Shown here piece by piece: positions 49,596-60,300 of a stretch of 64,000 nt of DNA; within the stretch, counting starts at the first letter, position 1; the number at the start of each line of letters is the position of its first letter. The DNA is from Coccinella septempunctata (Eukaryota > Arthropoda > Insecta > Coleoptera > Coccinellidae): the NCBI RefSeq assembly GCF_907165205.1, contig NC_058193.1, positions 23,697,521 through 23,761,520 of the forward strand, given 5' to 3'. The notes beneath the pieces are model-generated. The model was not told the DNA's origin. It searched no databases and was given only the letters and a program-made list of their open reading frames with translations. The position numbers were made by a program, and so were the translations under genes.

Positions 49596-49803
49596 TACAG
49601 TGACTCTATCAAACACAGTGGCGACAATTGGAAATTTAGCAAGAATATGGCGGCTTAGAAGCATAGATTTCAATGCTATGATCTCTAATTCGGAATGCGG
49701 ATTGGCTCACGTCATGTCATGTGACCAAATCCGCCATATTCTTGCTAAAACAATGAAAAACGAGACCACAATTGTCGCTACTGTGTTTGATAGAGTCACT
49801 GTA
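49596..49803. mobile_element. 208-bp MITE with 8-bp target duplication (hAT-like)
   Basis: The terminal inverted repeats begin TACAGTGACTCTATCAAACA and run over 30 bp. Both sides carry the direct repeat ATTTTTAG (49588-49595 and 49804-49811). An 8-bp duplication is typical of hAT elements. Inner arms share ATATGGCGG/CCGCCATAT. No coding capacity; the open frames on both strands here are shadows of the palindrome. Confidence 0.85.
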
Positions 49804-49811
49804 ATTTTTAG

Positions 49812-51230
49812 TAGGGTTAAAGGAAGCTTTAGAATTAAAGCGACTTTAGGTTTGATTATGAAACCAGCCGTTAGTAAATGAAAAATAAATTTTTCAATTG
49901 CATTGCACGGCAATATCCAATTTTTTGATATCTACGCTAATGCGCGCTAGTATGACGTTGCATGTGGCGATGCCGAAGTGACCCAAGTAATTCCAATATC
50001 CTATTGCATCACCTTGGCTATCTTCTTGAGTAAAATAATCAAAATTAGCATAATCCTTCCATAATTTCTTTCACATGATATGAAAAACATTTTATTATAG
50101 GGAACTAGTACGCCGAGAAAAAAGGTCAGGAAACACTGGACTAGTGTGTAGGCGTCCTTACGCATGTCAGTGGGCTAGTAAATGATATCAGTCATGATGG
50201 TGACGCTTACCTTTAGTTCGCTGTTTCATCACACCTCTATCATACCGTACCTGGTGTAAAGGAAGCGAGTAGAAAAAATTTTGAGAAGCGTAATGATGAC
50301 TTTTAACGCTTTTATTTTGGAAAATTATAAATTTATACGAATGAATTTGTTCTTGGTAACCTTACGGTGCCCAAACATGGCGAACACTCTACTGGGTAAC
50401 TATTTTCAACACAAAAAAAAATGTATGTAAAAAGAGTTGATAAAGTAGCGTTTCTGAAATGACAAAATGGAGCAAGAGATGCTGTTCATTGAGTTATTCA
50501 CTCAAATACTCTTTTCATTAGAGATTAAAGCTTTAAAAGTTTGAAAAGCCGTTTTAGTGTATTTTCACGAGGCACGGGAAAGTCATGCTGCCGATTTCAA
50601 TATATCCTCGACGAAAAACTACGTTTTGTTTAGTACTCGTAGATTGCTTATAAATTTCAGAAGATGCTCAAATCGATAGTCTTCTTTTATTTACGCTGCT
50701 TTCGAGTCAGGTGCGCGAAACCCCGAGGCTTGACGCAGTGGAGCTTCACGCTCTTGCTTTGACAGGAATTCCTAACAAACTGTCAAATTAACCACGCCCC
50801 GCGTACTGGAACGGTCAAAATTCGGAGCGGTACGCTCTCGGGCCAGCTAATGACTGGAAAGCATAGACAAACGGTGCGCCACCTGGTGTCGATTTTTGTA
50901 ACTAGAGTTAGTACTTGTTTGTTTACATAGACAAACAGAGAAGATTCTTTGTGTTTTGACAGGAGTTTTCACTCATGAAGTTCCGTGCTTGTGGCGCTTG
51001 CAAATCCTCTGCACAGAACACACCCTTGACTTACTTTATCATCCTCTGAGTTACAGTGACTGGGGGGTATAAAGTCACTGTACTCTGGGTCAAAGTTAGT
51101 ATAGCAGCTTCTTGAATCTACCGATGTTCTGATCTACTTCAAAGGTATATCTTCTGTTTCAAATATTGGGATAATGAAATTTTATGATTTAATTGGAAAT
51201 TAATTCAATCGAAGCAATTAGTTATTAGTA
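49812..51230. other. intergenic, GC-richer unassigned stretch
   Basis: The part from about 50690 to 51090 is richer in G and C and ends in a hairpin, TACAGTGACT...AGTCACTGTA (51054-51082), whose sequence resembles the MITE end at 49596. It may be a further transposon, but I cannot find a matching left end. Confidence 0.35.
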
Positions 51231-51236
51231 TTTATT
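51231..51236 (-). terminator. poly(A) signal of ECM29 (AATAAA on minus strand)
   Basis: TTTATT on the plus strand gives AATAAA on the minus strand, about 134 nt after the ECM29 stop codon. Confidence 0.55.
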
Positions 51237-51369
51237 TCATACTGACCATAATCAATACATTTGATATTCAATGCGAAAAACAGTGAAATTTAAATCGATC
51301 ATAATTCTTAACACATCATTGAACTATATATATTACATCGTACAGAATAATAATTTGAAACATAAAATA

Positions 51370-54300
51370 TCAACAATTATTCTTTTCGAAGTGTTTACCA
51401 GAAATAATTAACTTTATATCTCTTATCCTGGTTTTGATTTCCGGGCTTGAATCCACTTCTAATTCGGGCAATGCTGATCCAAAAAGATGTGCTACTTTCA
51501 TATATTCACGATGTTTCGATAGTTTCTTCACAAGGCATGTGACGATATTCAAAGATTCCTTCCTCAGTCTTGTATATTTAGGTATAGCTGAAAATACCAA
51601 AAACATAAGCGAATTGAGATTTGACTTGAAGATGAATTTGTAGTTTATATCAGAAAGTGATGAGAAGCTTACCCAAGGAATACCCCAGCATTAATACCGT
51701 CTGATCAACTATGCACGTCAAACTTCGCTCGTCTGCTTCAGACAAATCCTTATCTTCCAAGAGTTTCAAATTTTGAACAAAGTTATACATGGCCTCCAGA
51801 ACACTCATTTGAATTGTTCTAGTAATTTTTGGTAAGAATTCCATACAGTGTCTAACAAAAATTTCTCTGAATTTTTCCTGAGTTCCTTTGGTTGTCGGAA
51901 TCCAACTTTTGCCCAATGTTACATAGGATGCACACTTCAACTGTATGTTATCTTCCCTGTTTTTGGCTATTTCTTCAACTGACAAATCTTCCTCATCTTT
52001 GTCTTTACCATCCCCGTTTTCAATAAGTATATTTTTAACAATGCCATACACTTCCTCAAATTTATCAAGTTCTAGTGACGAAAGAATATCGCCCAAACTT
52101 TTTAATGCTTCAATTTTGTAGGGAATATTATCCTTTTGGCATTGTTGCAACATACATTCAGCTATTTGTTTCTTTAGGTCTTCTGAGGAGTTTATGGAGT
52201 CTCTTAAAAATGTTTACACTTTAATATAAGATGAAATGATGTAATTGGTAGCTTGAGATTATTATCATGGATGTTCGATTTCTACTTTGGCGCAGAGTTT
52301 CAGAACTTACTTGCAATTGGTACATATGCTAGCTAAAGCTTTCAAAAGTTTCTCTTTGCCATTCCAAGTTCTTCCTTTCAAATTATTTAATAAAATATCG
52401 ATCAAAGAAGTGAGGTTGTTCATATCCAAGTTTGATCCAATTTTATTGGCCAATGTTGTAATTGCATTTGCTGCCTGAAATGTGTTGATTTAAAATGAAA
52501 TGTAGTTCAGGAGTTAATATTGTACCAAAACATCAATGTAGATGTGGTATTATCAGTTCGAATGCCAACGAAGTTCGAACATAACATTTTCGTTACTTGA
52601 ATATTGTAGTCGTTTTTTGCAAACCAGCTGTTCGAGGAGATCCAATGTCGATGTTAAGTTGTTGTTAAAATGCCTAGAGCACGTGTACGCGGAATTTATC
52701 GCTAGCTATGTGAATTTGAAAGAGGTCGAATTATTGGTTTACGGGAGGCGGGGTTGTCATTTCGAGAAATCGCAAACCGTATGAACAGAAATCCAACTAC
52801 TGTTATGAGATGTTGTGAAGCGTGGTTTGATAATGGCCAAAATCGAAAATGAGTAGGCACCGGATGTCGAAGGGGCACAAATGAAGTTCAAGATCGGCGT
52901 CTAAGACTTATGGCCATTAGAGACCGATTTGCGACAACTCGATCTTTGGCTGATGAGTGGTTAGGAGAACAAGGCCATCCTTTAACTGTTCGAACGGTTT
53001 ACCGCCGGTACAAGGTCTTTTGGACTGCACCATTATCGACCCCATCTTGTGGTCGTCTTTTCTGATGAATCTCGATTCTCCTTGGGTGCACATGATGGCC
53101 GAAGAAGGGTAAGACGACGTCGAGAAGAAAGACGTGAACCTCATTTTGATGTTGAGCGTCATGTACACCGTACAGTAGGTGTTATGTTATGGGGTGCTAT
53201 TGCACATGGAAGTAGGTCACCTTTAGTCTTTATTCGAGGTAACATGACAGCGCTGCGTTACCTTCAAGAAATAGTGGAGCCATATGTTCTCCCTTACCTT
53301 AACCGGCTCGAGAATCCAATATTTCAGCAAAATAATGCTCGACTTCATAGTACCAGAGTTAGTTTAAACTCTTTTGAAGCGACCCATGTGAATATTTTGC
53401 CATTACCGCTCAGATCCCCCGATCTTTCGCCCATAGAGCATGTTTGGGACATCATGGGTAGAAGGCTTGGAAATTTACCCCAGCCCCCACGGCGGCTCTT
53501 AGACAAGTACAGGTAGCTTGGGAAAGTATCCCTCAAGAAGAAATAGACCATCTTCTTGCATCAATGCCAGGACGTGTTGGGGAGTATATAGATAACTGCG
53601 GTGGACACACACATAAATAACAAATTTAATCAAAAAATTTGTAAACCCTTCGTTTTTTTCTTCGAATTTTAATCATTTACTCCTTGATATACTATGTTTT
53701 ACCAAAGAAAATTTCAAATTTAAACAGCTCTTTCTGGGTGTTGCAGTTTCTTTGTCAGTTAGTATATTTCAGTTGAAGTAAGGATTAAGCAGACGCGATA
53801 ATGAAAAAGCAGACGTCCTTTGCAGACGTGATCGATCTTTCACTGTTCTATAGATACTTCTATAGATACTACCGTAACTCTATTAAGCCACGGCCCGAGA
53901 AACCTATCAAGGGAACTCGGCGAACAGCTTAATCCCACAGGTTCGGACATCCAGAACGGCTTGGTAGGGCCGCACTTTTATACCTGGAGCATCCAGACTT
54001 TGAAACACTAAGCTACCGGACACTTTCTCGGAGAGCGAACCTTCACCTGCCTTGTTAATAACTCTTCCCTCTTTCTACACTCCATTTATTTACTTTACTT
54101 CCCGTACTTAAGTCTAACCCGCATGGATCATATAACTCCATATAAGAGGCGTTAAAAAAAACAATAGAATTGACTCATTACTCTTAAAAAATAAAACTGT
54201 ATTAAGAAAATCCCACCTGTGCTTTTGTCGACCAATACGACATCTCTAAAGCTAATTTTATAGTGCTGATGTGATTCTGTAGATATTGTTTTATTCCACT

Positions 54301-57300
54301 TTCTGTTCCAACAGTATTATCCGACCAGAGATCTTCCCAGATCTGCAAGGTGCTCATAGTATCTGGAGTTTTCTCGTCGTGCATTGCGAAGAAAATTAAA
54401 GGTAATAGAACACTTGAAAATTTCTTCATTGTTTTCTGGCTCTGAACACTTATAGACTGAATGGCATAAGCCACAGCCGTTTTGACTGATGCATCTGAAA
54501 TGAAACTTTTTCAGTAGATTAATCAACGGGGTGATTCAATTCAGATTAAAATGTACCTTTTCCCTCGATATACCACTGATCCAAGTCTTCTATCAGTTTC
54601 TCAACGGTCGAATCTTTAGCTACAGATGCTACGTAACCAATGGTCATAGCGTAATTTTTTCTTATAGCGGCATTCCTATCTCGCAAACCGCGGGTTAAAA
54701 CTGAGATTAGTTTTTTTGAATATGGTTGCATGGCGTCGTCCATCTGAACAATTAGCAATGTTATACAGTGTGTACAAGCAATTCTTGTTGCCAATCCTAC
54801 TGACTGTTTCATCAAATCAATGATCTTTGGGATGAGTTGTTCAAGTATGGAATTATCTACATATTGTAAGCTCTGGAACGGCACAACTTGAGTAATCAGA
54901 AAATTAGGTTTTCCATGGTACATACATTTGAAACCGTTTCTGTTGTGAAGTACGACTTAGCCATAGAAGCTCTAGCATCATCGACTATCTCTTGTGACTG
55001 AGTTCCTCCTAACCTTGTACTCAGATAGGAGAGTTTGCTTGACTCGAGATCTCCAGTTGCTTTCAGTAGAGCCGGTATAATCGTCGGCAGGAAAAGTTTG
55101 ATTTGTTTTCCGCACAAATCTACCAATTGCGAAATAGCCTGAAGACTGAAATAAATCGTTTTTTGTCAGAGTAATTATAGCAAGAGTTATAAGCTTTTGG
55201 AAATATAATATAGTCATTAAATGATAACGATCTACCCGTTGATCAAGTGTCCAGTACATAGTATACAGGGTGTTTCCCAAATGTGGTAAACAAATTCACG
55301 ATAAATGAGTGATTTGTAGACAGAAAGGTCTTGCATGCTCATGTCCGGAAATTCTTTGTTTCCAATATACAGGACGTTAAATGTTATGGGGAGAAGACTG
55401 GTAGCTTGTATCCTAGCTGGAGGTGGCCATTTCAACAATTCTTGTGATTTGAAAATCTTTCCACATGAGATAAGATTTATTATCGTAATTAATTACAGTC
55501 TATTCACTTTTACAAAAGCAGTAGGCTGGCCGTTTTCCTAAGTTTTGGTAACTAGAACGGGGTAAGGATGCACACATGAAATGTCGTTAATGTTGCCATA
55601 ACCATTTACCAACTTGTTTTTTATGCTGCAAAAATGTACCAGAAACTCCTATTTTGATTGAGAATTTACCCATTCTTATTGTAATCCTGATATTTTAAAA
55701 TCGTTTATCAGACGGTATCGAACATATTCGATGTAGGTAAATTTATAGTATGTTTCATATGAATCTAAACGACTTATATTTTATCTTTATATTTTTACTA
55801 TCAGGAAGATAGTCAATAAAGAGTATGAATTTCCTTCAAATTTGAAAATATCAGATTTGGGTTCCTAGATGAAACTTGGATTTACCGAAACTTATGTCGT
55901 AACGTCCAAGAGAATAACCAAATTTAACACTTCTCAAGCATCTGCATATTACCTATGTGTCAAAAATGTTTTTCTTTCATAAATAATAAATATACTTTAA
56001 GCCCGTGTTCAACAGCCGAGAATTCTCTAGATAATTGCCGTGAATTATCTGCAGTTACATACGTACTTTCGGTAGAATTCACTGTTCAATTGCGTACAAA
56101 ATAATCTCTGCCGTTGTCTTGCCGAAATTTTGTAGAGAATTCTCGGCTGTTGTAAATGGTCTCAATATGCATATAAATAGATAAAAATCCTTTCAATCAG
56201 TTTATATAAACGTTAATTATGTTCGTTATAAATTTTCGAAGCCATTTACCTTCTGATGTAAATTCACATTAGAAAAATACATTATTACCAAGTCTTTAAT
56301 TGAGAACGGACAACGTAGAGATTTTGACAAGCGTCGTAACCTCACATATTCGTATATATTGTTTCCATTCCGAAGGCCAACCGACTGCTTTTATGGAAGT
56401 GAATTGTCTATGCGTTCTACATTTTTGCCGCATTGTCATGAAGCTGACCAGGATATTTATGAGCACCTTTGATTTTATTGGGAGTTTTGAATTTCTACAC
56501 TTGTGAATTGTTTAGTTAACAAAGCTCAAAATGCTGCCCCAAAATCTTAGCGGCCTAGGAAACCGCTTAACCTACATATTTATCAAATTTTAAACTGAAA
56601 AAGACAATCAAGAAACGAATGCAATGTGAGTTGAGCTGAAACAATTTGAATGAGAAGACAAAAATAATCTAACCTCACTAAACGTATCTCAGCCACACTA
56701 CTCATAATACCATCATCCAACAAAGGCGGTAATATCGCTTCCATCATTTTTATCCCATCTTTTCCCTGTGCTTCACCACACGCTTGAACGCAAAGCTAAA
56801 ATTGAAATAATTAGCCGACATATTATTTGGACAATGGATGGGGATAATACTTTGCTCAAAACTTTGGCGGTATTAGTTGCAACAGTTCTGGTCTCCTCGT
56901 GATGATCATCCATTACTCGGAACAACTTGGTCCACAACTCTCCCATATTATTCACAGCATCATGAACAGACTTATTTCCAGAACTCCTCAGGAGATCCTG
57001 GATAGCCAGACAGCAAGATTGTCTAACTCTGTATTGGCCAGAGTTCAAATTTTCGATGAGATCTTTGAGAATTTCGTGAAAATATTGTTCCACCTAAGAA
57101 TTTAAAAGAAAGAGATCGTACATTCTGAGTAAGGTTCTCTTTAATTTTATATATAAGTGAGCACGTAAGAATTCGAACATCTTTTACTTCTGAAAAAGAT
57201 CAATTTCTATTTTCAATATTTGGCTGATGTGTTATGATTGTAGAGCAGAAAAAATTTGTTGTAATTGACCACATTAACTGTATGTCTTGTATTGCTTCGG

Positions 57301-60300
57301 TAGTGGCTCAGAACAGTTTTCAACAACACACTTTTACAGGCGATGTTAAAAATTTTAAAAATATCAACGTTTTTCATTTTTTTATCATCGTTTTTCAGAA
57401 AAATCACTTATTTTGTTGAAAGATATCGGTGGTTCTGCAGCTCTGCAGCACATATGTGGAAACCGCCCCTGTATTATCCCATAAATATCATAAAACATGA
57501 AAGACAAATCAAGTATAATGGAAGTTTTAACGGCATGCAGTCAAGAATTGAATTCTGAAAAAAGTACCTCCCAAAGCTGGACTCGAACCTCCAACTCCCT
57601 GATCAAGAGGTACTTTTTTCAGAATTCAATAGGGAATACTCCTTCTGACGAAAATGATGTTATTTTTTATGAAATATCTTTGAAACGTCACATTTTGAAA
57701 TAACCTTTCAACCGTTTCCCAAAAAAAATTATTATTACTTAATTATTATCATTACTTAAAAATGAAAAATAAAGATGAGTATTTAAAATTTAAAGCGTTT
57801 CGTTTCTGTTGCACAAATTGGCAACATCGACGGAAATAAATATGGGTGATATTAAAGGACAACAAATACACTATCTTGATGAGATATCTTTTTAAGATAT
57901 ATAGAAAGATGGCTGTCTGCGACGAACGAGGAAGGTCGTAAAATTTACTGGCCGGTTACTGTTGAGGCCTGCCAGTGAGTACGCACCTTATGATGGCTGT
58001 AAATCAATAGCTGTTATTTTATAAACAAGCCATTGTACTTTTTTTTAAGTAGGCGCTGTTGCCAAATCGTAAACTTAAAACCAAGCGATTTAAATTTTAA
58101 AACCTCATATTTGAAGAATGATTTTGGATAGTTTTCGCGGTGCATCATTCATGATTATTCAGTTTAAACTTGCATATGCTGTGATAACCCAAATTGAGGA
58201 GATTTCCCCATTCTTGCCTGCATGCTGTTAAAACTTGAATTATATTTAAATTATATATCATCGTAAGACAAATCAAGATCCAAGTATAAACTCACCACTT
58301 TCTGTTGTTCAGAAACCAGCACCCTCCAAATATTGTGCATAGAATTTTGAATATTAGGCGACGGATCATATTGATATCTATACAACTTTGGCACGATGAC
58401 AGGCAGATAGTTCTTCAATTCTTCTCCGCATTTCTTTGCAATTGTGGAGAACCCGAATGCTGCACCTTTTTTGGAATTCCACATGGCATTGTGATTCGCT
58501 AGATGCATAAACTGATAAATCAAATCGGGTTTATTCAGATCAGAAGCCAAGGAGCACAGCTCTTTGTATGTAGTCAAATTTCCGCTGAAATTTTCGATAA
58601 TATTAATTTTCAATTCAATATTTTGTAGTTTCAATTGTTACCCTGTCGGTGAGGCACCCAACTGACCAGCCTCAAATAACTTAGTATCGCTTGAAACTTG
58701 CTGAACTTGCCTAGCGCCAGTAGTTAGTTGTCGAACTAGAGCAGATAAAAGTTCTTCTGACTTATAAGTATCATAGAAAACACAGAGAGCCTTGGCAGCA
58801 ACATCTTGAACAATATCTGAAAAGTACAAAGTTATTTAAAAAACATTATCTTGCAAACATGAGTAGTTACTTATTTTTTGTAATAATCCAGGGTATTTCA
58901 CTGTAAACTTGACCAACATATAGTCGTGAAGATGAGATCAAAATACACCCAGTTTTCAAAACATAAGCAAGATATCTACAGGTACATACTATTTTATGTC
59001 AACACCGAAAAAAAATTTCACAGGAAATAGTTGAATTTTTTCGTGGTTAAACTACTACAGAATGAAAAAATATCAATTGGTTTTTGATACTATCCCAAAA
59101 AAAAAAAATTGTTCCCTTTCTATAGAAGAAAAACATTACCAAGCAGATATTTAAATTATTCGATGAGTAAGATAAACTATAACGAATAGGTACCATTATT
59201 TTCTCCAAGAAGTCCCAGAAAAGTATTCTGCAATGTATCCAAACGATTGGAAATGGGTTCTCTTTTACCACAACTTTTTACTACAGCCAGAAGCCAAATG
59301 GAAGAAGCTTGTCTAGAATTTGGATTGGTATTTTCACTTAGTTTCAGTAATTGACCCAGTAGCCAATCAAGATTTTCATCTGGTAATTCATCATTTTCCT
59401 CTGGATTGTATTCAGTAATTCTGTCAAACCACTTATTTCTGGCCTCCGGGGAGTAAACAGTCTGTACGCACATTACTAATGATTCACCAATGGTTAAGTG
59501 GACTTCGACATCTTTAGTCTGAAATGAAAACGACATGCGACATCAGGACATCCAATTTACCCCTTCGGAAAAATCTTGTAAATATGGGACTTACGATACA
59601 TAGAAAAGAGCCATAGTCTAACAGTGCAAAATAAACCTCTCGGCAAAAATCCAGTTTCTTTTTGCAATAATTACCGTCAAACGGGGTGAAATGGATATAG
59701 CGGGATGAAGTGGATCAACCGTATTTTTCCGCATATTTTATAGCGTAACTCACAGACAAGACCCTAAATTGCCGCGAAAAAAACTCTGGATCTACTGTTA
59801 CCTCCTAAGATTGCTAACTCGTGCCTTGGATACAATTCTGGATGGTTAGTTTTCTCACAAAAAAAAAGTTTCGTACTCTCTCGAATAAAAAGTTTTTCAA
59901 TTGTTCAACTTCAATTATATATTTGGCGATAACTACGATAGTTATTCTCACCTAAACTTTTACAAGTTATGTAAAAACTAGTTGCAATGATATTCCCCAT
60001 TTTGAAATCAAATGTACCACCACAGTTCTTTAGGAAAAAAAATATTTGTTTTTGTTACATCATTCAAAAGTGAGGGGTGAAGTCGATCACCAATCATATG
60101 TCAATTTTGACCATATTGCGTATAGGCCAATGTCGCAAAAATACCCTTTCGGTATATCCGCATGCAGAGGATATAGCTCTTGTGAAAAGGCACCAAATAA
60201 TTAGCAAAATCCACCTGAAGCAAGTTACACGTGGCTGGCACATCTTTACTCTGGAAGCCAAATAAAAGAGAATTGAATCTCCACCTATATGAAGACATGC

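Noticed and set aside
49600..49913. Frames of 93 and 68 codons on opposite strands with similar peptides (TLSNTVATI)
   Set aside because: They are mirror translations of the MITE's inverted repeats, not genes.
57579..57600. A tRNA gene on the minus strand
   Set aside because: Only the T-arm-like B box is present; no acceptor stem, D arm or anticodon arm can be folded.
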